64,000 nt of DNA from Haemophilus massiliensis (GCA_000752995.2 LM994634.1:204868-268867); one strand, 5' to 3'. Positions 39,049 to 48,612 are shown, counted from the first letter of the stretch. Program-made: numbers and translations. The notes: generated by a model not told the origin, from the sequence alone.

Positions 39049-39270
39049 ATGTCGAAACTAAGCTATAAAAAATTATTTAAGAAATTAATAGATATAGAAA
39101 TGAAAAATACTGAGCTTATGGAAAAAGCAAAAGTAAGTAAAAGTACATTCTACAAAATAAAAAATGGCGAAAATGTTACTACTGATGTATTGCTAAGGAT
39201 ATGTAATGTATTGGAATGTGATATATCAGAGATTGTAGAATGTGTTAATGATTCTTCGGAGGAAATATAA
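39049..39270 (+). CDS. XRE/Cro-type regulator, candidate R-M controller
   Basis: The 73-residue protein is almost entirely one helix-turn-helix domain ([20 protein letters not shown] followed by [20 protein letters not shown]). Small XRE proteins encoded immediately before a methylase often act as C-proteins that delay nuclease expression after entry into a new host. The methylase start is one base past this stop, so the two are co-translated. The upstream palindrome is its likely binding site. ACTGGAGG precedes the ATG. Confidence 0.8.
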   Translation: MSKLSYKKLFKKLIDIEMKNTELMEKAKVSKSTFYKIKNGENVTTDVLLRICNVLECDISEIVECVNDSSEEI

Positions 39271-39271
39271 A

Positions 39272-40294
39272 ATGAATTTGATTAGCTTGTTTTCAGGAGC
39301 GGGAGGATTAGACTTAGGCTTTGAAAAAGCAGGGTTTAATGTGGTAGCTGCTAATGAATACGATAAAACAATTTGGGAAACATATGAAAAAAATCATGAT
39401 ACAAAACTTATTAAGGGAGATATTTGTGGTATTCCTTCAGAGATGTTTCCCGAATGTGATGGTATTATAGGAGGGCCGCCATGCCAGTCTTGGAGTGAGG
39501 CAGGGTCATTGAAGGGCATTGATGATCCTAGAGGACAATTATTTTATCAGTACATACGCATTTTGAAAGATAAAAAGCCGAAGTTCTTCTTAGCAGAAAA
39601 TGTTAAGGGCATGATGGCGAAAAGGCATAATAGTGCTGTTGAAAATATTGTTTCTCAATTTGAGGAAGCTGGTTACGATGTTTTCATTCATTTGTTAAAT
39701 GCTAGTGATTATGGTGTTCCTCAGGATAGAAAAAGAGTTTTCTATGTTGGATTTAGAAAGGATTTAAACATCAAATTTGAACCACCTAAACCATACGAGT
39801 CAAAGTTGACTTTTAAAGATGCGATATTTGATTTAAAAGATTCGGCAATTCCAGCATTAGAAAAAAATAAGACAAATGGTCATAACTGTAAAGTTTTGAA
39901 TCATGAATACTTTATTGGTGCCTATTCGCCAATATTTATGAGTAGAAATAGAGTTAGACAATGGGATGAACAGGCATTTACGGTTCAGGCATCTGGTAGA
40001 CAGTGTCAACTACATCCGCAAGCACCAGTTATGCCTAAAGTAGAAAAAAATAAAAATATATTTGAACCTGGTAAGGAAGCACTATATAGAAGATTAAGTG
40101 TGAGAGAGTGTGCAAGAATACAAGGGTTTCCAGACGATTTTAAATTTTATTATACGAATTTGAACGATGCATATAAAATGATTGGCAATGCTGTTCCTGT
40201 GAACTTAGCATATGTTATGGCTGAGTCCATTTTAGAAGCTTTGCGTAATTCTAGTTCAAATTTGAGTCTCCTAAAAACAGGCACAGATAATTAG
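39272..40294 (+). CDS. HaeIII-type C5-cytosine methyltransferase (predicted GGCC)
   Basis: From ATG 39272 (GGAGG upstream; the longer frame from 39242 overlaps the regulator), 340 residues closely resemble M.HaeIII as I recall it: [35 protein letters not shown] with catalytic Cys71 at the same residue number, and the target-recognition stretch [18 protein letters not shown]. It would methylate the internal cytosine of GGCC. Its gene precedes the matching endonuclease by 13 bp. Specificity is inferred from the recognition segment. Confidence 0.92.
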   Translation: MNLISLFSGAGGLDLGFEKAGFNVVAANEYDKTIWETYEKNHDTKLIKGDICGIPSEMFPECDGIIGGPPCQSWSEAGSLKGIDDPRGQLFYQYIRILKDKKPKFFLAENVKGMMAKRHNSAVENIVSQFEEAGYDVFIHLLNASDYGVPQDRKRVFYVGFRKDLNIKFEPPKPYESKLTFKDAIFDLKDSAIPALEKNKTNGHNCKVLNHEYFIGAYSPIFMSRNRVRQWDEQAFTVQASGRQCQLHPQAPVMPKVEKNKNIFEPGKEALYRRLSVRECARIQGFPDDFKFYYTNLNDAYKMIGNAVPVNLAYVMAESILEALRNSSSNLSLLKTGTDN

Positions 40295-40307
40295 GTGGAG
40301 GTAATCT

Positions 40308-41264
40308 ATGAGTGAAAAAAGTAATAATCAAGGAAGGGCATATGAATTTTCTTATTTAACTACATTGTTTGAAGAAATATCAAAAGTTCGTCCGGCAAAG
40401 ATAGAAAAAAACAGTAGTTTTTATGCTGCAGAACGTGCATGGAATACTTTAACCGATTCTGAAAAAGCTATATACAAGATTAGTGCATTAGCTGGAGTAA
40501 ATACTATATTCGAACTTGAACCTTTGATTTTAGATGATGGATTAGATGAGTTGGAATTGAAAATTCAATCAGATGACAAAGGTAAAGAAGGCGATGTAAG
40601 AGATGTACTGATTATTAGACGAGGTATTGAGTGGGAAATTGGTCTTAGCGTAAAACACAACCATTTTGCTGTAAAACATAGTAGATTGTCTAAGAATTTA
40701 GATTTTGGAAAAAAGTGGTATGGAATAGATTGTTCTGAACAATATTGGAAAGATATTAAACCAATATTTGAATATCTTGATTCTGAAAAACAAAAGGGTT
40801 CTAAGTGGAGTGAATTACCTAACAAAGAAGACGATGTATATGTTCCTTTATTAAATGCATTTAAAGGGGAACTGGAGAGACAAAATTGCTTGTTTGGTAA
40901 AGATATTCCTAGATTGATGGTTGAGTATTTGCTTGGAGAATTTGATTTTTATAAAGTAATTGGGATTGATAATAAAAAGATAACTCAAATTCAAAGCTAC
41001 AATTTGAGAGGAACATTGAATAGACAGGGTAAAAAGCGTAAAAGAAGCGTTGAATTGCCAATATCAACACTTCCAACAAGGATTGTTAGCTTGGAATATA
41101 AACCAGACAGTAAGAATACATTAGAACTATACCTTGATGGTGGTTGGCAATTTAGTTTCAGAATTCATAATGCTTCGACTAAGGTTGAATCAAGTTTGAA
41201 GTTTGATATACAAATCATAGGTATGCCTACAACAATCATATCGATAGATTGTAGATGGAGGTAA
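40308..41264 (+). CDS. HaeIII-type restriction endonuclease (predicted GGCC)
   Basis: The 318-residue protein matches the HaeIII endonuclease family in order and motifs: NNQGRAYEFSYL, NSSFYAAERAWN, GDVRDVLIIRRGIEWEIGLS followed by VKHNHFAVKHSRLSKNLDFG, LLGEFDFYKVIGID, and WQFSFRIHNASTKVESSLKF. These recur in R.HaeIII as I remember it, and the neighbouring methylase is HaeIII-type, so the assignment is well supported. It is intact, so active restriction of unmethylated GGCC is expected. It is 7 bp from the following ATPase gene. Confidence 0.88.
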   Translation: MSEKSNNQGRAYEFSYLTTLFEEISKVRPAKIEKNSSFYAAERAWNTLTDSEKAIYKISALAGVNTIFELEPLILDDGLDELELKIQSDDKGKEGDVRDVLIIRRGIEWEIGLSVKHNHFAVKHSRLSKNLDFGKKWYGIDCSEQYWKDIKPIFEYLDSEKQKGSKWSELPNKEDDVYVPLLNAFKGELERQNCLFGKDIPRLMVEYLLGEFDFYKVIGIDNKKITQIQSYNLRGTLNRQGKKRKRSVELPISTLPTRIVSLEYKPDSKNTLELYLDGGWQFSFRIHNASTKVESSLKFDIQIIGMPTTIISIDCRWR

Positions 41265-41271
41265 GTGTAGT

Positions 41272-43434
41272 ATGAAAAGTTATTTTGAACCTACTGGCAG
41301 ACTTATAATGTCTATTGGTAAAGATTTAATTAAAGATCTGCCGGCTGCACTAGTAGAACTTGTGAAAAATTCATATGATGCAGATGCAAGTTATGTAAAA
41401 ATCACATATATAAAAAATGAAGATGGATTAAATATTATTGTTGAAGATGATGGACATGGAATGAGTCAAGAGACAGTTTTGAATGCTTGGATGGTTCCAT
41501 CAACAGACTATAAATTGAAAAAGAAAAATAGTCCAAAAGGAAGAGTTTATCAAGGAAGAAAAGGTATTGGTAGGTATGCAGTTTCTTTGCTTGGTAATAA
41601 ACTAAAACTAATTACAACAAGAGATGGAATGGAAACCACGGCTTGTTTTGATTGGGATGAGTTTAATTCTGAAAAAAAGTTGAGTGATATTCCAATTTTT
41701 ATTACAACATCTGAAACTACAAACAATAGCGGCACTAAACTTATTATTACAAATGAATATGGAAATGACTTAGCAGATGAAATAAATGAAATTGATTCAC
41801 AAAAGGTTGAAAAAGAATTATCTAAATTATTATCCAATATAAAAGATTTTAAGATAATAGTTAGTTATGAAAATTTTTATAGTGATGATAAAAAGAATAT
41901 TTGTAAGGAAATCTCGCAATTAGAATTTAATGAAGCTTGGCACTATAAATTATCAGGTGAGATACATGCTGATTTTAATTATGAATTAAAATATTCGAAT
42001 TTTTATACCAAGGAAGAAAAAGAATTCAAGGGTAGTTTTATAAAGGAATTACCCAAAAATTCTGTCCCATGTGGTGGAATTAGCATTGACTATAGAGTTT
42101 ACGATAAAGATCCATCGGGAATAGAAGTAATAATGAATTTTATAAATGGAAATCAAAATACGAATCTTTCTAAGACAGAAATCAAAAATATGTTAATTGA
42201 CAAATCTGGAATTAGTATTTTTAGAAATGATTTTAGAATAAGACCGTATGGAGATAAAGGATTTGATTGGCTAAATTTGGATTCTAAACGTGTGCAAAAC
42301 CCTAGTATGGCAATAGGTTCGGAACAGATAAACGGTAAAATAAGTATAGAGTCCGAAGAGATATCTGGATTAAAAGAAAAAAGTGCTAGAGACGGATTGT
42401 ACGAAAACTCTAATTTTTATACATTGCAGAGAATTGCTGATTTGAGTCTTAGCTTATTAGAAAAAGAAAGATTTAAGTATAGACAAAAAGCAACCAAAAA
42501 GAAGCCTGAGGCAATAGATAAACTTTTTGATTTTAGCCATATTAATCAAAAAATGGAAAAAGCGGTTGAAAAAGCTTATAAAAATTTAATGAAATCGCCT
42601 GAGAAGACTGATGAACACATTACGATATTAAATCAAGAGTTAACTAAAGAAATAAAGAATTTAGAGAAAGAAAAGGAAACAGAATTTTTAGAAGTTAAAG
42701 AGACTATTGCAATTTATCAGAAGCATACAACTCTTGGGAATGTGATAAGTGTTGTATTACATGAAGGGAGAAAACCTCTCTCTTGGTATACTAACAGAAT
42801 TCCTACAATTAAAGAATATTTAGATAATTTATATAAGTGTGAAGAACTTGGAGCATCTAGTTACAATAAATTGTCAGATCAAATGAAAAAGCTGAGTGAT
42901 GAAGCTATGAGAATGAGTAATTTTTTTAAACGCTTAGATCCATTATCCTCGAATAAAAGGGGTAAGTGCAAAAAAACAAGTGTGCAGAAACAAATAAACG
43001 GAGTTATTGAATTGTTTGAAGAAATTGCTAAAGATAAAGATGTTGAAATTCAGTATAATAGTGTAGAAGAGCTTTATACAAATATCATTGAAGAAGATTT
43101 GTATATGGCGTTGACTAATATTGTTGAGAATGCAATGTTTTGGGTGGAATTTTCTTCTGAACCATTAAAATCAATTGAGATAATGTCTTATGGAGATGAT
43201 GATAAAATCTACATAGAAATTTTGGATAATGGTCCAGGCATATCTAAAGAAGATTTGGAGGATGATATTCTTTTCACTCCTGGATATTCTGGCAAAAAAA
43301 GAGTGTCAGATGATAATGGTACAGGCTTGGGCTTAGCTATAGCAGGAGAAGCTATCCAAAGAAATAATGGAAAGTTAGAAGTTATAGAGTCTATTAAAGG
43401 AGCTTGTTTTAGAATAACTTTATTAAGGAGTTAG
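41272..43434 (+). CDS. Double-GHKL ATPase / soluble histidine-kinase-like protein
   Basis: The 720-residue cytosolic protein has no membrane segment. An N-terminal MutL/Hsp90/MORC-like GHKL module has ELVKNSYDADA (Asn33), EDDGHGM (59-64) and GRKGIGRYAV (95-104). After a middle region and coiled coil comes a dimerisation/His-box-like segment, VVLHEGRKPLSWY (His497). A kinase-type second GHKL module has NIVENAMFW, DNGPGI and GTGLGLAIAGEA (about 612-720). Both ATP sites look intact. It is translated between the HaeIII-type nuclease and a receiver-domain protein 4 bp downstream. MORC/MutL-like ATPases in R-M operons are known from comparative genomics; this fusion's role is unknown. Confidence 0.82.
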   Translation: MKSYFEPTGRLIMSIGKDLIKDLPAALVELVKNSYDADASYVKITYIKNEDGLNIIVEDDGHGMSQETVLNAWMVPSTDYKLKKKNSPKGRVYQGRKGIGRYAVSLLGNKLKLITTRDGMETTACFDWDEFNSEKKLSDIPIFITTSETTNNSGTKLIITNEYGNDLADEINEIDSQKVEKELSKLLSNIKDFKIIVSYENFYSDDKKNICKEISQLEFNEAWHYKLSGEIHADFNYELKYSNFYTKEEKEFKGSFIKELPKNSVPCGGISIDYRVYDKDPSGIEVIMNFINGNQNTNLSKTEIKNMLIDKSGISIFRNDFRIRPYGDKGFDWLNLDSKRVQNPSMAIGSEQINGKISIESEEISGLKEKSARDGLYENSNFYTLQRIADLSLSLLEKERFKYRQKATKKKPEAIDKLFDFSHINQKMEKAVEKAYKNLMKSPEKTDEHITILNQELTKEIKNLEKEKETEFLEVKETIAIYQKHTTLGNVISVVLHEGRKPLSWYTNRIPTIKEYLDNLYKCEELGASSYNKLSDQMKKLSDEAMRMSNFFKRLDPLSSNKRGKCKKTSVQKQINGVIELFEEIAKDKDVEIQYNSVEELYTNIIEEDLYMALTNIVENAMFWVEFSSEPLKSIEIMSYGDDDKIYIEILDNGPGISKEDLEDDILFTPGYSGKKRVSDDNGTGLGLAIAGEAIQRNNGKLEVIESIKGACFRITLLRS

Positions 43435-43438
43435 CTGT

Positions 43439-44716
43439 ATGAGTGAATTTAAAATTTTATTGATAGATGATGATGTAGAGCAAGAACAACAATTAAAAGA
43501 AGCGATTGAGAACTTTAATAAAAAATATTTCATAAATAAAACAAGCAAGATTCTTGGAATTACTGAGGGAAAGCAGATTGCAAAGCTATCTATACTAGAT
43601 AATAAAGAAGCAGTTTATAATAAGTTAAAAGAAGATTTTAGCTTAAGTAGCGAAATTGATGAAATATTTAATTTTTCAGTAACATATAAAGCTGCTAATA
43701 CACCAGAGAAAGCAATGGTTTTATTGTATAAAGAGAACTTTCATGCCTTGATTGTAGATTTAAAATTAGAAACTGATGATAATAATAAAGAAGATGAAAA
43801 TTATTCTGGGAATGTTTTATTGAAAAATATTATTAGTAAAGAAATTATACCAATAATTGTTAGAACTGGTTTTCCTAATAAGATGACTCAAGAGATAAAT
43901 CGAAATATTATTAAATCTTGTTCTAAAGAGACTCCAACATTAGAAGAAGTTGTTGAAGAGTTAATCGATTACTACAATACTTCTATTTTTAGTATATTTG
44001 GTTCAAGAGGAAAAGTAGATGAGCATATTAAAGATTTTTTCTGGAATATATTACCAGAGTGTTTTATAAATAAGAAAGAGGAAATTAATGGTTTAGATAA
44101 GGGGATTCAAGAAAAAGTGATAATACGTTATGTATCTAGTTGGTTGAATAATAAATATATGTTTAATGATGGTTATTTAGATGTTGAGCCTATCGAAATG
44201 TATATGTTCCCAAACCCAATTGACAGGATATGTAATTGTGATATTTACAAAGATGATGATAGTAATGAAAAATTTATAGTATTAACACCGGCTTGTGATC
44301 TAGCTAATGATAAAGCTGAAAATATCTTGTTTGCTAAAATTCAAAGTTATGAAAGTGTTGATGAATTCAGTAAAACCATACAAAAGTGTTCTGAACAACA
44401 AAAAACTGAAGAAAAGATTTCAAATGGAAATAGAAACAAGATAGCTTCATGGTCTAGAAATTCTCATGAAAAATCTATGAGATATCATTTTTTACCTAAA
44501 GTAGGGTTTTTCGATGGAGGTTTTATAGATTTTAGTTTGTTGACATGTTTAAAATATGATAGAGAAAAAAATGAATTTGCAGAACGAAATTTAGTTAAAA
44601 TTGGAACGATTACAGATTCGTTTAAAAGAGATATTATTGCAAGATTTAGTTCATATTATCAAAGACAAGGACAACCGACATTTAATACTGACAGTATATT
44701 AAAAAAATATTTATAA
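43439..44716 (+). CDS. Atypical receiver-domain protein with unknown output domain
   Basis: The 425-residue protein has all receiver hallmarks: acidic cluster Asp10-12 (LLIDDDVEQ), phospho-acceptor candidate Asp107 (LIVDLKL), Thr143 (IIVRTGFP) and Lys159. The acceptor is far later than the usual position near 54 because about 50 residues are inserted after the first strand. The C-terminal ~250 residues contain VLTPACDLAND and a His/Phe-rich region but no recognisable DNA-binding or nuclease motif. Pairing with the upstream GHKL protein suggests phosphotransfer signalling inside the R-M operon, an inference from adjacency. Confidence 0.75.
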   Translation: MSEFKILLIDDDVEQEQQLKEAIENFNKKYFINKTSKILGITEGKQIAKLSILDNKEAVYNKLKEDFSLSSEIDEIFNFSVTYKAANTPEKAMVLLYKENFHALIVDLKLETDDNNKEDENYSGNVLLKNIISKEIIPIIVRTGFPNKMTQEINRNIIKSCSKETPTLEEVVEELIDYYNTSIFSIFGSRGKVDEHIKDFFWNILPECFINKKEEINGLDKGIQEKVIIRYVSSWLNNKYMFNDGYLDVEPIEMYMFPNPIDRICNCDIYKDDDSNEKFIVLTPACDLANDKAENILFAKIQSYESVDEFSKTIQKCSEQQKTEEKISNGNRNKIASWSRNSHEKSMRYHFLPKVGFFDGGFIDFSLLTCLKYDREKNEFAERNLVKIGTITDSFKRDIIARFSSYYQRQGQPTFNTDSILKKYL

Positions 44717-44744
44717 TTTGAATTTTTAGAAAGGAGGTGTGGTT

Positions 44745-45998
44745 ATGCTAAATATAGTAGATGTGTTTTCAGGAGCAGGTGGATTAACCGAAGGATTTAG
44801 GTATAAAGACTATTATAATTTTATTTGTCATATAGAGATGGACAAAGATGCTTGCTCTTCTTTAGAATTAAGAAATATATATTACTATTTAAAAAAAGAA
44901 AATAACCTATCTCCATATTTTGAATATATTCAAGGTAAAATCTTGAGAGATGATTTATATTCAATTATACCAAGAGATCTAACTAAAGATATATTGAACA
45001 AGGAAATCAGTAAAGATACCATACCTTCGATTTTTGAATTTATTGACCAAAGATTAGGGGATAATGAGTTAGATGGTATTATTGGCGGGCCACCATGTCA
45101 AGCATATTCTACAATCGGTAGAGCAAATAACAAGTCGAAAAAATCTACTGATAAAAGAATTTATCTATATAAACATTATTTGGATTTTCTGGATAAATAT
45201 AAACCAAAGTTTTTTGTTTTTGAAAATGTTAAAGGGTTGCTTTCTTTTAAAGATTTATCAGGAGAGTTACTCTTGCCAAAAATAATTTGCGAATTTGATA
45301 AGTGCGGATATGAGGTAGATTATCAAATAGTAGATGCAAGTAATTATGGTGTAGTACAAAAAAGAGAACGTTTAATACTTGTCGGACATCGAAAAGATTT
45401 AGTGTTCGATAACTCATTTTTTGAATGTTTGGCTGAATATGTTGAGGCTGCTCCAACTATAAAAGAATTGTTTGAGGACTTGCCAAGTATAAAGTCTGGA
45501 GGAAGTTCTCATAAGTATCGTTGTGATGTTTCGAGTCAGTTCGTTGAAAAATATATTCGTAAAAAAGATGATATTTTAACACAGCATGCTGCAAGACCTC
45601 ATAATGAAAATGATTTGAAGATATATAAATTGGTACTAAGAGCTAAGAAAAAAGGTAAGAATTTAAGGTATATCGATATACCTGAAGAACTACAAACGCA
45701 TTCTAATACAACATCTTTTTTAGATAGATATAAAGCTTTGGATTATGGCTCTGTTAGTCATACAGTTGTTGCTCATATAGCGAAAGATGGACATTACTAT
45801 ATTCATCCAGATTTAAGACAGAATCGTTCAATTACAGTAAGAGAAGCAGCTAGAATACAAGGATTTCCAGATGATTTTTATTTTGAACATTCACGAACAG
45901 CGGCATTTAAACAGATAGGCAATGCTGTTCCACCAATTTTATCTAAAAAAATTGCAATGGCCGTTATAGATTTTTTGAGAGGAGAAAAAGGAGAATAA
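44745..45998 (+). CDS. Second C5-cytosine methyltransferase of the R-M island
   Basis: From ATG 44745 (AAGGAGGT upstream; the frame extends back to GTG 44739), 417 residues carry VDVFSGAGGLTEGF, GGPPCQAYSTIG with catalytic Cys118, VFENVKGLLSF, QKRERLILVGH and QIGNAVPP. A ~60-residue insertion separates motifs I and IV. Its recognition segment differs clearly from the HaeIII-type enzyme, so the target differs and cannot be predicted. It may pair with the GHKL/receiver genes upstream rather than with the nuclease. It ends one base from the convergent relaxase gene. Confidence 0.9.
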   Translation: MLNIVDVFSGAGGLTEGFRYKDYYNFICHIEMDKDACSSLELRNIYYYLKKENNLSPYFEYIQGKILRDDLYSIIPRDLTKDILNKEISKDTIPSIFEFIDQRLGDNELDGIIGGPPCQAYSTIGRANNKSKKSTDKRIYLYKHYLDFLDKYKPKFFVFENVKGLLSFKDLSGELLLPKIICEFDKCGYEVDYQIVDASNYGVVQKRERLILVGHRKDLVFDNSFFECLAEYVEAAPTIKELFEDLPSIKSGGSSHKYRCDVSSQFVEKYIRKKDDILTQHAARPHNENDLKIYKLVLRAKKKGKNLRYIDIPEELQTHSNTTSFLDRYKALDYGSVSHTVVAHIAKDGHYYIHPDLRQNRSITVREAARIQGFPDDFYFEHSRTAAFKQIGNAVPPILSKKIAMAVIDFLRGEKGE

Positions 45999-45999
45999 A

Positions 46000-47331
46000 T
46001 TACCTCTCCATCTCCTTACCCATATATTTCTCATAATTTTTTCTGATCTGATACAGTTCTTTCATATCAGACTTTGATGAAGAATACTCTTGCATTAGGG
46101 TATTCTTTTTTTCGTGCAGTGAATCAAGCTCTTTTAAAATATTCTTAGAATTAGGGAGCTTTGTGTAAGATTTTTTGAGTTCTGCAAGGGAGTTCTGATA
46201 CAAGATAATCTGTGATTTATATTCATCATAGAATGCTTTATCTGTCGTATCTTTCTTATAAGCTAGATAAATTTGACGATACTTCGTAACAGTATGAACC
46301 TGTTCCATAGTGGCAGATAGGGTAGAAATTTTCCCATCAACCACTTTGATTTTGTCTTGTAATTCTTGTCTTTTATCGGTACTTTCTTTAATAAAATTAT
46401 CAAGCTGAGCAAGAGAATTAAAGCCTTTATCACGCATTAAAACAACCATATCAGTTGCGACTTTCAGATTGTGTTTCGTAGCCCAGTATTCATAACCTTT
46501 GCTTGCCTGAGCCTTTTCATTATTTGTAATATCAATGATATTTCCAACACGCTTTTTCACTGTATAGATTCTTTGAGTAGCATTTTCTACAATGCGTTCT
46601 TTTAGTCTATCTTCTATATAATCTTCACCAATCGTCTTAGCTCTTGTAAATCTTTCTTTGTCTTTATGCTTAAATGCGATGTGTTTGCCATACTTTATTT
46701 CATAACCAAGTTCAACCATCTTCTTTAGAAATTCTTTCCAAGACTTAGACTGTTTTATCATTCTATCAATGTCAAATTGAAGTCTACTTTTCCAAGAAGT
46801 ACCTTTCTTAAATTGGTCATTTTCATACCAAGACTTACCATTTGTTTTATATTTCTTTCTATAAGTTTCATAGAACTCATCAATAACAGATAGATTATTT
46901 TCTTTGCATAGTTTATCGCTTTGATACCTAATTTGATGATAGCTTCTCTTGTTGGACTGGTAGCACTTGCCTGTAACCATATTTACATTATTGAATATGA
47001 TGTGATTGTGGATATGCCCTTTATCTATATGAGTAGATAGTACAAATTCGTATTCGTCCTTTAATATCTTTTTACACAGTTCAAGACCGATTTGATGTGC
47101 CATTTCGGGCGTCGCTTCACCGGGTAGAAAAGATTGAATAAGGTGTCTTGCAAGTACAGAACCACTTACTTTGTTATCTTCTCTTGTCTTTAAAAAAGAT
47201 GTATGAGCAGTAGAAGCAAAGCAGTTGTGAGTGCTTACTAAAATCTTTTCATCGGTTTTATCTTCGTTGGTAATATAATCAATAGCAAGATTAAGTGTAG
47301 ATTTTATAGGATGAATTTTTGTAATTGCCAC
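46000..47331 (-). CDS. MobP-type relaxase
   Basis: The 443-residue relaxase nicks at oriT and pilots the strand. The histidine triad is HIDKGHIHNHIIFN (His101, His106, His108 and His110). The opening MAITKIHPIKSTLNLAIDYI is the usual start of relaxases in Tn1549/CTn-type elements; a tyrosine in the N-terminal half is the presumed nucleophile. The C-terminal half is coiled coil. It is transcribed against all other ICE genes, immediately downstream of mobC-type gene 47332-47691, with the candidate oriT just upstream of both. Confidence 0.9.
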   Translation of the reverse strand: MAITKIHPIKSTLNLAIDYITNEDKTDEKILVSTHNCFASTAHTSFLKTREDNKVSGSVLARHLIQSFLPGEATPEMAHQIGLELCKKILKDEYEFVLSTHIDKGHIHNHIIFNNVNMVTGKCYQSNKRSYHQIRYQSDKLCKENNLSVIDEFYETYRKKYKTNGKSWYENDQFKKGTSWKSRLQFDIDRMIKQSKSWKEFLKKMVELGYEIKYGKHIAFKHKDKERFTRAKTIGEDYIEDRLKERIVENATQRIYTVKKRVGNIIDITNNEKAQASKGYEYWATKHNLKVATDMVVLMRDKGFNSLAQLDNFIKESTDKRQELQDKIKVVDGKISTLSATMEQVHTVTKYRQIYLAYKKDTTDKAFYDEYKSQIILYQNSLAELKKSYTKLPNSKNILKELDSLHEKKNTLMQEYSSSKSDMKELYQIRKNYEKYMGKEMER

Positions 47332-47691
47332 TTATATGCCATCTCCTTTGTTAGTAGTTTTATAAAGTAGTAGGGAATGTATTTGCCATATTTCTTTTGA
47401 TAGATGTTCAATTTGGGATTGCATATCTTTGATGTCATCGCTATAGATAACACCAGTCGAATTAACTCGTTTAGCAATTTGGTTTACACTACTTGCGTAT
47501 CGAAAAAGTAATCCTTGTATTTCCCTAAAGGGTTGTAAATCGACAACATAAATATCTGATTCAGATACCACTTTTCTTAGAAAATGGTTCATAGTTTTAC
47601 ACTTTGCCATCTTCATTTTCTTTTCAAAAAGAGCTTTTTCATCTTCTGTTAAGTTTATTTTCATCTGTACATTTCTAAGTCTATTTGCCAT
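47332..47691 (-). CDS. MobC-like relaxosome accessory protein
   Basis: The 119-residue protein starts MANRLRNVQMKINLTEDEKA, an N-terminal ribbon-helix-helix-like region, and has the MobC hallmark ASSVNQIAKRVNSTG in its second half. MobC proteins bind oriT and extend strand opening for the relaxase. The stop is immediately followed by the relaxase start, so the pair is translationally coupled. Confidence 0.88.
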   Translation of the reverse strand: MANRLRNVQMKINLTEDEKALFEKKMKMAKCKTMNHFLRKVVSESDIYVVDLQPFREIQGLLFRYASSVNQIAKRVNSTGVIYSDDIKDMQSQIEHLSKEIWQIHSLLLYKTTNKGDGI

Positions 47692-47763
47692 TCATATAAC
47701 TTCCTTTCTTAAAGTATTTGGGGTCTTAGGGTTCTCCCTAACAAGTTAAAATTGATAAAAAAA

Positions 47764-47820
47764 GAAGCAACTCCACGAGGGGCTGCTTCATCGATTTTTC
47801 GTAAGTGGGTACACACTTAC
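47764..47820. other. Candidate oriT with inverted repeats
   Basis: The 298 bp between the divergent mobC-like and tetR genes hold stacked palindromes: TTAGGG/CCCTAA near 47736-47752, GAAGCA (47764-47769) with TGCTTC (47784-47789), and GTAAGTG (47801-47807) with CACTTAC (47814-47820). Inverted repeats beside the relaxase operon are typical of oriT, and the TAAGTG arm recalls nic regions of some MobQ-type plasmids. The first stem could instead be a terminator for mobC. Confidence 0.4.
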
Positions 47821-47921
47821 TGTGCTTGCTACATAAGAATAAATTAGATAGCAAGCGTTAAGCAAGTTTTGAATTTGTTATTAAATTATACCATAAGGAC
47901 GCCATAATTTCCACATGTATC

Positions 47922-47969
47922 TTGACAAATATTGAATTTTGATTTATTATTAAATATATATTCAGTATT
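47922..47969 (+). promoter_or_regulatory. Promoter and candidate operator of the ICE tetR gene
   Basis: TTGACA (47922-47927) and TATTAT (47945-47950) are spaced exactly 17 bp. AATATTGAAT (47928-47937) and ATTCAGTATT (47960-47969) flank the -10; both arms recur as one compact palindrome at 49222-49245 before the ABC exporter genes. Confidence 0.6.
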
Positions 47970-47989
47970 GGAATAGAAAGAGGTGTGCT

Positions 47990-48562
47990 ATGGCACAAGT
48001 ATTAAAAGAAGAAGTTAGAAATAGAATACTCGAAGCAGCAGAAAAAGTATTTTATAAAAAGGATTATAGAGGTGCCAAATTAACAGAAATTGCAAAAGAA
48101 GCAGATATTCCTGTGGCACTAATTTATACCTATTTCAAAAATAAGGCAGTTTTGTTTGATGCAGTAGTAAGTTCTGTTTATATAAACTTCGAGTCAGCTT
48201 TTAATGAGGAAGAATCTTTGGAAAAAGGTTCTGCTTCTGAAAGGTTTGATGAAGTTGGAGAAAATTATATTCATGAACTTTTAAAAGATCGTAAGAAGTT
48301 AATTATTTTAATGGATAAAAGCTCAGGTACAAAGCATACAGAAGCAAAACAAAAACTCATATCGCAAATGCAGGTTCATATTGAAGTAAGTTTAAAAAGA
48401 CAATCGAAACAGGAATATGATCCAATGCTTGCCCATATTTTAGCCAGTAACTTTACAGAAGGACTTCTTGAAATAGCAAGGCATTATCAAAGTGAAAAGT
48501 GGGCAAAAGATATGCTAAAACTTATTGCAAAGTGTTATTACAAGGGAGTGGAATCATTGTAA
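47990..48562 (+). CDS. TetR/AcrR-type regulator of the transporter cargo
   Basis: The 190-residue regulator has a classic N-terminal TetR helix-turn-helix (EVRNRILEAAEKVFYKKDYR, then KLTEIAKEADIPVALIYTYF). The C-terminal ligand domain is not classifiable. Matching operator-like palindromes lie at its own promoter and before the exporter pair, suggesting it represses itself and the transporter genes. A small ClbS/DfsB-like gene follows at 48613. Confidence 0.88.
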   Translation: MAQVLKEEVRNRILEAAEKVFYKKDYRGAKLTEIAKEADIPVALIYTYFKNKAVLFDAVVSSVYINFESAFNEEESLEKGSASERFDEVGENYIHELLKDRKKLIILMDKSSGTKHTEAKQKLISQMQVHIEVSLKRQSKQEYDPMLAHILASNFTEGLLEIARHYQSEKWAKDMLKLIAKCYYKGVESL

Positions 48563-48612
48563 GTTGATTTGATATTTAAATGCGATAAATTTAAATTTTT
48601 GGAGGAGATATT

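Noticed and set aside
47764..47820. CRISPR-like or short tandem repeats in the relaxase upstream region
   Set aside because: The palindromes differ from each other and have no regular spacers. No CRISPR array or cas gene was seen anywhere in the window.
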